Positions 15,232 to 23,238 of a stretch of 32,392 nt of DNA are shown here, piece after piece. The notes under the pieces are model-generated. The model had not been told where the DNA came from. It ran no database searches and saw nothing but the letters and a program-made list of their open reading frames with translations. This stretch comes from Hylemonella sp. (GTDB taxonomy: Bacteria > Pseudomonadota > Gammaproteobacteria > Burkholderiales > Burkholderiaceae_C), in the NCBI GenBank assembly GCA_030695415.1, contig JAUYQZ010000004.1, positions 1 to 32,392 on the forward strand. The letters run 5' to 3'. Position numbers and translations under genes: made by a program. Positions within the stretch are counted from its first letter, which is position 1; the number at the start of each line of letters is the position of its first letter.

Positions 15232-16040
15232 AGACTTTCAAATCCACCATCCTCAAGGCTACCCTGGGTGCCGCCCTGGCCGTCGCTGCGCTGGCCGCTT
15301 CGGCCCAGACCATCGTGATGTCGTCCACCACCTCCACCGAGCAGTCGGGCCTGTTCACCTACCTGCTGCCCGAGTTCAAGAAGGCCAGCGGCATCGACAT
15401 CAAGGTCGTGGCCCTGGGCACCGGCCAGGCGCTGGACATGGCGCGTCGCGGCGACGCCGACGTGGTCTTCGTGCATGACCAGGTGGCCGAGGAGAAATTC
15501 GTCGCCGACGGCTTCGGCCTCAAGCGCCAGGCCGTCATGTACAACGACTTCGTGCTGATCGGCCCCAAGGCCGATCCGGTCGCCACCAAAGGCAAGGACA
15601 TTGTCGAAGCGCTCAAGAAGCTCGCCGCCGCCAATGGCGCCTTCATCTCGCGCGGTGACAAGAGCGGCACGCACGCCGCCGAACTGCGTTTCTGGAAAAT
15701 GGCCGGACTGGACGCCAAGGGCAGCGGCTACAAGGAATGCGGCTGCGGCATGGGCCCGGCGCTCAACATCGCCGCCAGCAGCGGCGCCTACGTGCTGGCC
15801 GACCGCGCCACCTGGCTCAACTTCAAGAACCGCGCCGATCTTGCCATCCTCGTCGAAGGCGATAAGCGCCTCTTCAACCAGTACGGCGTGATGGTGGTCA
15901 ACCCCGCCAAGCACCCGCAGGTCAAGCTGGCTGACGCGCAGAAGTTCGTCGACTGGATCGTCTCGCCCGCCGGCCAGAACGTCATTGCAGGCTACAAGAT
16001 CGGTGGCGAGCAGCTGTTCTTCCCCAATGCCGGCCAGTAA
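15228..16040 (+). CDS. TupA-like tungstate/oxyanion ABC substrate-binding protein
   Basis: This 270-residue periplasmic binding protein resembles TupA, the high-affinity tungstate binder. Seen: signal peptide at 1-26 ending ASA before Gln27; MSSTTSTEQSGLFTYLLPEF, matching the TupA N-terminus (TTST..SGLL) whose Ser/Thr residues hold the oxyanion; VVALGTGQALDMARRGDADVVFVHD; GDKSGTHAAELRFW; and GMGPALNIAASSGAYVLADRATWL. These motifs are stronger for TupA than for phosphate or molybdate binders. Ribosome-binding site AAAGGAG at 15214-15220. No TupB permease or TupC ATPase lies in the window. The start overlaps the phnL stop by 4 bases, an unexpected coupling to phosphonate genes. In-frame extension upstream into phnL is not real. 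Confidence 0.9.
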   Translation: MKTFKSTILKATLGAALAVAALAASAQTIVMSSTTSTEQSGLFTYLLPEFKKASGIDIKVVALGTGQALDMARRGDADVVFVHDQVAEEKFVADGFGLKRQAVMYNDFVLIGPKADPVATKGKDIVEALKKLAAANGAFISRGDKSGTHAAELRFWKMAGLDAKGSGYKECGCGMGPALNIAASSGAYVLADRATWLNFKNRADLAILVEGDKRLFNQYGVMVVNPAKHPQVKLADAQKFVDWIVSPAGQNVIAGYKIGGEQLFFPNAGQ

Positions 16041-16055
16041 AGCAGGCCGTGCCAC

Positions 16056-16859
16056 ATGAAGCGCATTGCGTTCATCTTCGGCGCTGCCGCGCTGGCACTC
16101 ACCGGCTGCGCCATGACTGAGCAGGCCGCCGCACCCTTGCCGGTCTACGCCGCCGGCAGCCTGCGCGAAGCGCTGACCGCCATCGCCGCCGATTACGAGG
16201 CGCGCGGCGGCCAGAAGATTGCGCTGACCTTCGGCGCCTCCGGCCTGCTGCGCCAGCGCATCGAGCAAGGCGAGGGTGCGATGGTCTTCGCCTCGGCCGA
16301 CACGGATCATCCGCAGCGCCTGGCCACACGCGGGGGCTGGGCGGCGCCGCAGGTCTTCGCACGCAACAGCCTGTGCGCGCTGACGGCAGCCCACGTCGGC
16401 GCCACGCCCGAAACGCTGCTGGCCACGCTGCTGCGCCCCGATGTGCGTGTGGGCACCTCCACCCCCAAGGCTGACCCTTCGGGCGACTACGCCTGGGCCC
16501 TGTTCCGCAAGGCCGACGCCCTGCGCACGGGCAGCTACGTGCTGCTCGATGCCAAAGCGCTCAAGCTCACCGGCGGCGCCGATTCGCCCAAACCGCCGGC
16601 CGGTCGCGGCACCTATGCCTGGGTCATGGACGAAGGCCAGGCCGACGTGTTCCTGACCTACTGCACCAATGCCGTGGCCTCACAGCGTGAAGTGTCGCGC
16701 CTGAAGATCGTGCAGGTGCCGACAGAACTGCAGGTGGGCGCCGCCTACGGGCTCACGGTACGCAGCGACGCGCCGCGCGCCGCGCGCGATTTCGTGGCCT
16801 ACGTTCTCTCGAGCCAAGGCCAGGCCCAGTTGCAGCGTTACGGTTTCGGCCGGCCATGA
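16056..16859 (+). CDS. ModA-like molybdate/oxyanion-binding lipoprotein
   Basis: This 267-residue protein is similar to ModA-type binding proteins for molybdate. Seen: a lipoprotein signal with lipobox LTGC (Cys18), LPVYAAGSLREALTAIAADYEARGGQKIALTFGASGLLRQRIEQG at the start of the mature domain (ModA pattern AAGSL...FGASG), RVGTSTPKADPSGDYAWALFRKAD, and FLTYCTNA near residue 210. Lipid attachment is unlike E. coli ModA, which is soluble. It follows the TupA-like gene by 15 bases and overlaps the next gene by ATGA (16856-16859). No cognate ModB or ModC is present. It may bind molybdate, tungstate or another oxyanion and may act as a sensor or carrier rather than an importer subunit. Confidence 0.85.
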   Translation: MKRIAFIFGAAALALTGCAMTEQAAAPLPVYAAGSLREALTAIAADYEARGGQKIALTFGASGLLRQRIEQGEGAMVFASADTDHPQRLATRGGWAAPQVFARNSLCALTAAHVGATPETLLATLLRPDVRVGTSTPKADPSGDYAWALFRKADALRTGSYVLLDAKALKLTGGADSPKPPAGRGTYAWVMDEGQADVFLTYCTNAVASQREVSRLKIVQVPTELQVGAAYGLTVRSDAPRAARDFVAYVLSSQGQAQLQRYGFGRP

Positions 16860-17362
16860 GAGCGAAAGCCCTGCTGTTCCTGCTGGGCTGCTGGGTGAGC
16901 CTCGTGCAGGCGGCCGATCCTGTGCTGCTGCAGGTGGGCGGCATGGTGCAGCACAAGCTCATGCTTACTGCGCAGGACCTTCGGGCCCTGCCGCAGAAGG
17001 ACTACACGGAGAAGCGCAGTGTCATCGTCGACGGCCGCGAAGTGACGCAGACCGTGCTGATGCGCGGCATTCCGCTGCGCGCGCTGCTCGACCAGGCGGG
17101 CCTGGCTTCCGACCGCCATTCGGTGCGCCGCGCCTATGTGCTGCTCACGGCACAGGATGGCTATCAGACGGTCTTCTCCTGGGGCGAGCTCTACAACACA
17201 CGCCTGGGGGATGACGTGCTGGTGCTGCTGCACCATGGCGATGAGGATCTGCTGGCGCGCGACGGCTTTCCCGCGCTGCGCTCCCTGCAGGACGTGCGTC
17301 CCGGTCCGCGCCACGTGCGCTGGCTCAAGTCGGTCGAGGTGCTGCTGGCGACCAGCCGTTAA
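16856..17362 (+). CDS. Small secreted molybdopterin-oxidoreductase-fold protein
   Basis: This 168-residue secreted protein resembles the oxidoreductase molybdopterin-binding (sulfite-oxidase) domain in reduced form. Seen: signal peptide at about 1-19 (LVQA before Ala20), VGGMVQHKLMLTAQDLRALPQ, VLMRGIPLRALLDQAGLA (family pattern GVPLxxLLxxAG), AQDGYQTVFSWGEL, and a C-terminal GPRHVRWLKSVEVL (family VKWLxxIxV). The only Cys (residue 12) lies in the signal peptide, so the Cys that ligates molybdenum in sulfite oxidases is missing and catalytic cofactor binding is unlikely. It is coupled to the ModA-like gene. The stop overlaps that of the convergent LysR gene in a shared TTAA (17359-17362). Confidence 0.8.
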   Translation: MRAKALLFLLGCWVSLVQAADPVLLQVGGMVQHKLMLTAQDLRALPQKDYTEKRSVIVDGREVTQTVLMRGIPLRALLDQAGLASDRHSVRRAYVLLTAQDGYQTVFSWGELYNTRLGDDVLVLLHHGDEDLLARDGFPALRSLQDVRPGPRHVRWLKSVEVLLATSR

Positions 17363-18264
17363 TCCTGCCGGAACAGCTCGTGGATCTGCTTGCGCAGCCA
17401 GACATGGGCCGGGTCCTTCTGGAAGCGCTGGTGCCAGAACAGGTGCACGTCGATCACCGGTGATTTCATCGGGGTGTCGACATAGCGCACCTCGCCGTGC
17501 TGCACGAAGAACTCCGCCAGGTCGCGCGGCACGGTGGCGATCAGGTCCGAGGTCTCGACGATGGGCAGCAGGCTCATGAAATGAGACAACTCCACCACCA
17601 CGCGCCGCTGGATGCCCTTGGCCTGCAGGAACTGCTCGAACACGTGCTCGCGGCCATCGGGCTTGACCACCGCGTGCGAGGCCTTGAGGAACTGGGGCAG
17701 TGTCAGCTTGCCCCGGCCCAGGGGGTGGCCCTTGCGCAGCAGGCAGACATGCGAGCTGCGGATCAGGCGCTGCTGGTAGAAGCCCGCCTTCTGCAGGTCG
17801 GGGAAATAGCCGATGGCCAGCTCGGCCGCGCCGGACTCCAGTGCCGAGGCCGCGGCATGGCGCGGCATGGCCAGGGTCTTGAGATTGATCTGCGGCGCAT
17901 GTTCGGCCAGATGGGCCAGCAGGCGCGGCAGGAAGTTCATCTCGGCGATATCCGGCGTCAGCAGCGTGTAGCCGCGCTGGCTGGTGGCCGGATCGAAGGC
18001 CGAGGGCTGCAGGATCTCGGACTCGATGGTCTGCACGATGGGCCGGATCACCGCGCCCAGGCTCTCGGCGCGCGGTGTGGGGTTCATCAGGGCGCCGGCG
18101 CGCACGAACATCGGGTCGTTGAAGAGCACGCGCAGCCGGGCCACCGCCGCGCTCATGGCCGGCTGGCTCAGGCCCAGGGCCTCGCCGGCGCGTGTCACGT
18201 TGCGGTGCTGCAGCATGGCGTCGAACACCACCAGCAGGTTCAGATCGACCGATCGTATATCCAT
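17359..18264 (-). CDS. LysR-family transcriptional regulator (NahR/NodD-like clade)
   Basis: This 301-residue LysR-type regulator lies divergent from the aromatic-type operon starting at 18386 and most likely controls it. Seen: N-terminal MDIRSVDLNLLVVFDAMLQHRNVTRAG leading into the helix-turn-helix (about residues 19-40, ALGLSQPAMSAAVARLR), then LFNDPMFVRAGALMNPTPRAESL, a sequence pattern shared with NahR, NodD and related aromatic-sensing regulators. The remainder is the effector-binding domain. The ATG at 18264 lies inside a perfect palindrome (18259-18273), which hints at autoregulation. The inducer is not predictable but is probably an aromatic acid or pathway intermediate. Confidence 0.93.
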   Translation of the reverse strand: MDIRSVDLNLLVVFDAMLQHRNVTRAGEALGLSQPAMSAAVARLRVLFNDPMFVRAGALMNPTPRAESLGAVIRPIVQTIESEILQPSAFDPATSQRGYTLLTPDIAEMNFLPRLLAHLAEHAPQINLKTLAMPRHAAASALESGAAELAIGYFPDLQKAGFYQQRLIRSSHVCLLRKGHPLGRGKLTLPQFLKASHAVVKPDGREHVFEQFLQAKGIQRRVVVELSHFMSLLPIVETSDLIATVPRDLAEFFVQHGEVRYVDTPMKSPVIDVHLFWHQRFQKDPAHVWLRKQIHELFRQD

Positions 18265-18273
18265 GCCATGGAT
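18259..18273. promoter_or_regulatory. 15-bp palindrome over the LysR start codon, candidate operator
   Basis: ATCCATGCCATGGAT is a perfect palindrome with 7-base arms and a central C. It fits the ATC-N9-GAT spacing described for NodD-type operators, in keeping with the clade of the regulator. It covers the regulator ATG (18262-18264). A second inverted repeat GATTC/GAATC (18271-18275 and 18288-18292) adjoins it. Binding is inference. Confidence 0.4.
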
Positions 18274-18385
18274 TCTATGTATTTGTGGAATCGACTAGAT
18301 CAATGATCCTGGTCTCCCTAGACTCACCGTCATCAGAAAATTGATCCGCATCAAGACGGATCCGACCCACGAGGAGACTGTCAAG

Positions 18386-18811
18386 GTGAAAACGCTCACG
18401 CTGGCGCAGGCGCAGCAGATCATTGCTGGCGCCCTGGCCCATTCGAAGGCCGCTGGCTACAAGCCCATGGGCATCGCCGTGCTGGACGAAGCCGGCCATC
18501 TGAAAGCCTTTGCCCGCGAGGACGGCGCCAGCATGTTCCGCTTCGACATCGCCCAGGCCAAGGCCTGGGGCGCTGTGGGCATGGGCGTTTCCAGCCGGCT
18601 GCTGGGCCAGCGCGCCAAGGACAATCCCAACTTCTTCGTGTCCCTCGCCGCCACTGCCGGTGGCAAATTCCTGCCGCAGACCGGCGCCGTGCTCATCAGG
18701 AACGCGGTCGGCGAACTGCTGGGCGCCGTGGGCGCCAGCGGCGGAACGGGGGATGAGGATGAGGCCATCTGCATGGCTGGCATCGAGTCTGCCGGCCTGA
18801 TTGCTGCTTGA
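18386..18811 (+). CDS. GlcG/HbpS family protein
   Basis: This 141-residue protein belongs to the GlcG/HbpS (DUF336) family, small alpha/beta proteins often found next to glycolate, diol or aromatic catabolic genes and sometimes haem- or cobalamin-linked. Seen: LTLAQAQQIIAGALAHSKAAG, MGIAVLDEAGHLKAFAREDGASMFRFDIAQAKAWGAVGMG, and the Gly-rich C-terminal NAVGELLGAVGASGGTGDEDEAICMAGIES. The start is GTG 18386 with GAGGAG at 18371-18376; an upstream TTG at 18341 is also in frame but would add residues outside the family. First gene of the operon under the divergent LysR regulator; exact role unknown. Confidence 0.85.
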   Translation: MKTLTLAQAQQIIAGALAHSKAAGYKPMGIAVLDEAGHLKAFAREDGASMFRFDIAQAKAWGAVGMGVSSRLLGQRAKDNPNFFVSLAATAGGKFLPQTGAVLIRNAVGELLGAVGASGGTGDEDEAICMAGIESAGLIAA

Positions 18812-18823
18812 GAAGGGCCTGAC

Positions 18824-19855
18824 ATGCCCTGCTACTGCGGCGTGGATGTCCACGCCCACGTGATTCCCGGTGAATTCCCCTCGTATCTGGGAGGTGCCGC
18901 ACCCAGCGGCTGGCCCTCCATGGCGCCCGCGCAGGACTGCCATCACCGCAGCGTGATGATCGATGGCAAGAACTATCGCACCGTCTCCGACAAGAGCTGG
19001 ACCACCTCGCGCCGCCTCGCTGATTTCGAGGAGATGGGCCTGGAACTGCAGGCCATCTCGCCCATGCCCGAGCTGCTGTCCTACTGGCTGGCGCCCGCCG
19101 CCGGCGCGCAGCTGGTGCGTTTCCTCAACGAGCAGATCGCCAGCATGGTGGCCGAGTCCGGCGGCCAGCTCATCGGCCTGGGCGCCGTGCCGCTACAGGA
19201 CCTGGACCTGGCCATGACCGAACTGCACTATCTGAAGGACCAGCTGGGCCTCAAGGGTGTGGAGATCGGCAGCAATATCAACGGCGTGGTCATGGGCGAT
19301 CCGCGCTGGCTGCCCTTTTTCGAAGCCTGTGCCGCGCTCGATATGCCGGTTTTCGTGCACGCGCTGCGCCCGGCCGGAATGGACCGCCTGGTCGGCCCGC
19401 CGCCGCTGCAGCAGGTGCTGGCCTATCCCACCGACGTGGGCCTGGCCGCCGCCTCCGTGCTCACCGGCAACCTGCTGGCCAAGGTGCCCGGCCTGCGCCT
19501 GGCCTTCAGCCACGGCGGCGGCACCCTGGCCATGCTGCTGCCGCGCCTGCAGCAGGCCATGAGCGTCTTCCCCGCGCTGAAGGACAGCGTGCTGAAGTCA
19601 CCCGCCGAGCAGGCGCGTGAACTCTATTACGACACCCTGGTGTTTGACGCGCCCACGCTGCAGCACCTGGTGCGGACCTTCGGCGCCAGCCAGCTCATGG
19701 TGGGCACCGACTACCCCTTCAACTTCCACGACGCCCGCCCGATAGCGAGCATCCGCGCCGCCGGCTTTGACGAGACCATCGTCGACCAGCTGACGCAGGC
19801 CAACGCCCGGCGTTTCCTGGGCCTGGCGCCCGATACCCAAGGAACCAAGCCATGA
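18824..19855 (+). CDS. Amidohydrolase family 2 protein (ACMSD-like decarboxylase or hydrolase)
   Basis: This 343-residue enzyme belongs to the amidohydrolase_2 group, which includes aminocarboxymuconate-semialdehyde decarboxylase, gamma-resorcylate decarboxylase and 5-carboxyvanillate decarboxylase. Seen: the metal-binding HxH at His10 and His12 (VDVHAHV), His179 (VFVHALRP), His230 (FSHGGGTL) and Asp296 (GTDYPF), which together give the single-metal site of this group. In a cluster with a flavin hydroxylase and an extradiol-type enzyme it could remove a ring carboxylate or hydrolyse a cleavage product. It overlaps the next gene by ATGA (19852-19855) and lies 12 bases after the GlcG/HbpS gene. 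Substrate undetermined. Confidence 0.88.
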   Translation: MPCYCGVDVHAHVIPGEFPSYLGGAAPSGWPSMAPAQDCHHRSVMIDGKNYRTVSDKSWTTSRRLADFEEMGLELQAISPMPELLSYWLAPAAGAQLVRFLNEQIASMVAESGGQLIGLGAVPLQDLDLAMTELHYLKDQLGLKGVEIGSNINGVVMGDPRWLPFFEACAALDMPVFVHALRPAGMDRLVGPPPLQQVLAYPTDVGLAAASVLTGNLLAKVPGLRLAFSHGGGTLAMLLPRLQQAMSVFPALKDSVLKSPAEQARELYYDTLVFDAPTLQHLVRTFGASQLMVGTDYPFNFHDARPIASIRAAGFDETIVDQLTQANARRFLGLAPDTQGTKP

Positions 19856-20754
19856 CCCATGCCTCCTCCCGCGTGGCCGCGCTGCGCAGCGTAGCCCTCA
19901 CCGTGCCCGACCTGGCGCAGGCCGAGGCCTTCTACACCGGCACCTGGAACCTCACCGTGGCCGCCCGCACGGGTGATGCTCTCTACCTGCGCGGCACCGG
20001 CGCCGACCACCACCTGCTGGCCCTGCACCTCGCGCCGGGCCCGGCGCGCATCCGCAACGTCACGCTGCGTGCGCGCAGCCGTGCCGCCCTCGATGAGGTG
20101 GCGCAGCGCGTCACCGCAGCGGGCGGCCGCGTGCTGGGGCCGCTTGCACCCGTGCAGGAACCCGGCGGCGGCACCGCCATCACCGTGGTCGATCCCGACG
20201 GCCGCATCTTCCGCCTGGTGCATGGCGACGAGCTGCACGCGGATGCGCATGAAGTGAAAGACCGCCCGGTGCGACTGGCCCACGCCGTGCTCAACAGCCA
20301 CGCCGTGGAGGCCACGCGCGCCTTCATGGAGCAGGTCTTCGACTTCTCGCTCTCGGACCGTACCCGCATCATGGCCTTCATGCGCTGCAACAGCGACCAC
20401 CACAGCATCGCCCTGGGCGACACCGACAACGACGCGCTCAACCACATCGCCTTCCTCATGCCCGACCTGGAGTCCGTCATGCGCGGCGGCGGCCGCATGA
20501 AGGACGCGGGCTACGGCATCGAGTGGGGCCCCGGGCGCCACGGCCCCGGCGACAACGCCTTCAACTACTTCGTCGGCCCCTTCGACGTGGTCATCGAATA
20601 CACCGCCGAAGTCGAGCAGGTCGACGACAGCTACCAGGCCGGTCAGCCTTCGGATTGGACCTGGCCCCCGGGCCGAGTGGACCAGTGGGGCATCTCGCAG
20701 CCGCCCAGCGCGCGCCTGAAGCAGGCGCAAAAAGCCATCGTTTTCGTTTCTTGA
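19852..20754 (+). CDS. VOC-family extradiol-type ring-cleavage dioxygenase
   Basis: This 300-residue protein has two VOC repeats, the layout of type I extradiol dioxygenases such as catechol 2,3-dioxygenase and 2,3-dihydroxybiphenyl dioxygenase. Seen: first repeat LRSVALTVPDLAQAEAFYTG; second repeat RLAHAVLNSHAVEATRAFMEQVFDF with His144; LNHIAFLMPDLESVM with His198; and VVIEYTAEVEQ with Glu249. These three form a plausible 2-His-1-Glu iron site. NSDHHSIAL is the strand that usually carries a second-shell His. The downstream FAH-type hydrolase and flavin hydroxylase support ring cleavage. It could instead be a non-cleaving VOC protein, but the triad favours dioxygenase. Confidence 0.88.
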   Translation: MTHASSRVAALRSVALTVPDLAQAEAFYTGTWNLTVAARTGDALYLRGTGADHHLLALHLAPGPARIRNVTLRARSRAALDEVAQRVTAAGGRVLGPLAPVQEPGGGTAITVVDPDGRIFRLVHGDELHADAHEVKDRPVRLAHAVLNSHAVEATRAFMEQVFDFSLSDRTRIMAFMRCNSDHHSIALGDTDNDALNHIAFLMPDLESVMRGGGRMKDAGYGIEWGPGRHGPGDNAFNYFVGPFDVVIEYTAEVEQVDDSYQAGQPSDWTWPPGRVDQWGISQPPSARLKQAQKAIVFVS

Positions 20755-20772
20755 TTTTCTCCAGGAGTCTTC

Positions 20773-21633
20773 ATGCGTTTCATCACTTACACCCAGGGCA
20801 AAGAGCAGCGCCTGGGCGTCGTCACCGGCAACGAGGTCATCGACCTCAACCAGGCCCAGCCCCAGATCAGCGCCGACCTGCGCACCGCGCTGCGCCAGGG
20901 CCAGGATCTGGTTGGCGCGGCCAAAGCCGCCATCGCCTCCGGCGCGCCGCGCCTGCCCTTGGCCAGCCTGCAGCTCGCTCCCGTCATGCCCGAGCCCGGC
21001 AAGATCGTCTGCCTGGGCCTGAACTACTTCGAGCATGCCAAGGAAGGCGGGCACGCCAAGCCGGTCTACCCCTCGTTCTTCATGCGCGCGAACTCCTCGC
21101 TGCTGGCACCCAATGCCAAGGCCCTGCGCCCCAAGGTGTCCGAGCGCCTGGACTACGAAGCCGAGCTGGCCGTTGTGATCGGCAAGACCGTGAAACACGC
21201 CACCATGGACAACGCCCTCGACGCGGTCTTCGGCTATTCCGTCTTCAACGACATCTCGGTGCGTGACTACCAGAAGAAGACACCGCAGTGGACCATCGGC
21301 AAGAACTTCGACCGCACCGGTCCCTTCGGCCCCGTGCTGGTCACGGCCGACGAGCTGCCCGCGGGTGCCACCGACCTGCGCATCCAGGCGCGCCTGAACG
21401 GCCAGGTCATGCAGGACGCCAACACCCGCGACATGATCTGGGGCGTGGCCGAGACCATCACGCTCATCACCGAGTGCATGACGCTGGAGCCCGGCGACCT
21501 CATCATCATGGGCACACCCTCCGGTGTGGGCCAGGCGCGCACGCCCCCGGTGTGGATGAGGCACGGCGACGTGGTCGAGATCGAGATCGAGAACATCGGC
21601 GTGCTGCGCAACACCATCGAGGACGAGGTCTGA
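20773..21633 (+). CDS. Fumarylacetoacetate hydrolase family protein
   Basis: This 286-residue enzyme of the FAH superfamily hydrolyses or isomerises acylpyruvates and meta-cleavage products. Seen: IVCLGLNYFEHAKEGG (residues 78-93), the metal site YEAELAVVIGK with Glu119 and Glu121, GYSVFNDISVRDYQ with Asp150, KNFDRTGPFGP, and the C-terminal GDLIIMGTPSGVGQARTPPVWMRHGDVVEIEIENIG. The last block is shared with fumarylpyruvate hydrolases and HpcE/HpaG-type enzymes. The ribosome-binding site CAGGAG is about 6 bases upstream of ATG 20773. In this cluster it most likely processes the product of the preceding ring-cleavage enzyme. Confidence 0.93.
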   Translation: MRFITYTQGKEQRLGVVTGNEVIDLNQAQPQISADLRTALRQGQDLVGAAKAAIASGAPRLPLASLQLAPVMPEPGKIVCLGLNYFEHAKEGGHAKPVYPSFFMRANSSLLAPNAKALRPKVSERLDYEAELAVVIGKTVKHATMDNALDAVFGYSVFNDISVRDYQKKTPQWTIGKNFDRTGPFGPVLVTADELPAGATDLRIQARLNGQVMQDANTRDMIWGVAETITLITECMTLEPGDLIIMGTPSGVGQARTPPVWMRHGDVVEIEIENIGVLRNTIEDEV

Positions 21634-21635
21634 GC

Positions 21636-23180
21636 ATGGCGGCCGCGAAGCAGCGCATCTACGACGTAGCCATCGTCGGCTTCGGCCCCTCGGGCGCGGT
21701 CGCGGCCGGCCTGCTGGGGGCGCAGGGCATCCACACCTACGTGTGTGACAAGCTGCGCGACGTCTACGACAAGCCTCGCGCCATCGCGCTGGACCACGAG
21801 ATCATCCGCCTGTTCCAGCAGATGGGCGTGGCGAAAAAGATCAAGCCCTACACCGAGCCCTTCACCGATTCGGTCTACTACGGTGTCGATGGCCAGGTCA
21901 TCAAGCGCATGTCCACCGTGGCGCCGCCTTACCCGCTGGGCCACACGCCGTCCATCGTCTTCACCCAGCCGCCGGCCGAGCGTATCTTGCGCGAGCACGC
22001 GCTGTCCTTCCCCTCGGTCAAGGTGGAACTGGGCCAGACGCTGACGCAGATCACGCAGGATGCGGACCGCGCCACGCTCACGCTTGAGGGGGATGACGGC
22101 GGCAGCACCACCGTGCAGGCGCGCTACGTCATCGCTTGCGACGGGGCGTCGAGCACCGTGCGCAGCCAGGTCGGGATCAGCCTCGAAGACCTGGACTTCG
22201 ACGAACCCTGGCTGGTGGTGGACGTGCTGGTCAATGAAAAGGGACTGGCCAAGCTGCCCACCACCAGCGTGCAGTACTGCAAGCCCGAGCGCCCCAGCAC
22301 CTACCTGATCTGCCCTGGCAAGCACCGCCGCTGGGAAATCTCCATCAACCCCGGGGAAGACCCGCAAGACGTTGCCACGCCCGCAGGCACCTGGAAGCTG
22401 CTGGCACCCTGGCTCACGCCGGCCGATGCCACGCTGTGGCGCCAGGCCAGCTACCGCTTCCACGCCCTGGTGGCCAGCCAGTGGCGCAGCGGCCGCGTCT
22501 TCGTCGCCGGCGACGCCGCCCACCAGCAGCCGCCCTTCCTCGGTCAGGGCATGTGCCAGGGCGTGCGCGACGTGGCCAACCTCTGCTGGAAGCTGCAGGC
22601 CGTGCTGCAGGCCGGCGCGCCCGAACGCCTGCTCGACAGCTACGGCGAGGAGCGCAAGGCCCATGTCATCGACCTGACCACGCGCATCAAGGCCCTGGGG
22701 CAGATCATCTGCGAGCGTGACCCCGTGCGCGCCCGCGATCGCGATGCGAGGCTGCTGGCCGAATGCGGCGGTGTGGTCCAGCCCACGCCGCGCCAGGACG
22801 TACAGCCCGCTTTGCGCGCCGGCCTGCTGGCCGCACAGCTGCACCCCGCGCGCGGCACCCTCTTTCCGCAACCCTGGCTCAAGGCGGGCGAGGGCGAGCC
22901 CCGGCGCATGGACGACGTGCTGGGCAGCGGCTGGTTGCTGGTCCTCGATCGCCATGCCGACGCCGCCCTGTGCCAGCAGGCGCGTGTGCAGGCGCGCCCC
23001 GGTCTCACGGTGGTTCAGCTCGGCACACCCGGCTGCACCGAGACCGAAGGCGTGCTAGCCCGCTGGTTCGAGCGCCAGGGCTGCATGGCCGCCCTGGTGC
23101 GCCCCGACCACTACGTCTACGGCGTGGCATCCGATGCGCAGCAGCTGTCGGCCCAACTGGCGGCGCTGGCGGCTTTCTGA
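21636..23180 (+). CDS. FAD-dependent aromatic hydroxylase (MhpA-like)
   Basis: This 514-residue flavin monooxygenase resembles 3-(3-hydroxyphenyl)propionate hydroxylase and other single-component NAD(P)H-dependent phenolic hydroxylases. Seen: the FAD-binding GFGPSG at 15-20, KPRAIALDHEIIRLFQQMG typical of MhpA-type enzymes, the DG motif ACDGASSTVRSQVG, the GD motif VFVAGDAAHQQPPFLGQGMCQGVRDVANLCWKL, and a C-terminal thioredoxin-like domain. ATG 21636 follows the FAH-gene stop by 2 bases; the frame is open far upstream but that part is antifunctional overlap with the FAH gene. It is expected to add a hydroxyl to make a catechol or hydroquinone for the dioxygenase. Substrate unknown. Confidence 0.93.
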   Translation: MAAAKQRIYDVAIVGFGPSGAVAAGLLGAQGIHTYVCDKLRDVYDKPRAIALDHEIIRLFQQMGVAKKIKPYTEPFTDSVYYGVDGQVIKRMSTVAPPYPLGHTPSIVFTQPPAERILREHALSFPSVKVELGQTLTQITQDADRATLTLEGDDGGSTTVQARYVIACDGASSTVRSQVGISLEDLDFDEPWLVVDVLVNEKGLAKLPTTSVQYCKPERPSTYLICPGKHRRWEISINPGEDPQDVATPAGTWKLLAPWLTPADATLWRQASYRFHALVASQWRSGRVFVAGDAAHQQPPFLGQGMCQGVRDVANLCWKLQAVLQAGAPERLLDSYGEERKAHVIDLTTRIKALGQIICERDPVRARDRDARLLAECGGVVQPTPRQDVQPALRAGLLAAQLHPARGTLFPQPWLKAGEGEPRRMDDVLGSGWLLVLDRHADAALCQQARVQARPGLTVVQLGTPGCTETEGVLARWFERQGCMAALVRPDHYVYGVASDAQQLSAQLAALAAF

Positions 23181-23238
23181 GAGCTTCAGGTTTGAACGAC
23201 GACAGGTTTTACAACGACAGACCCACGAGGAGACACCC

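Noticed and set aside
19711..21564. 617-codon open frame on the minus strand
   Set aside because: Antisense to the VOC dioxygenase and FAH genes; composition is that of a shadow frame.
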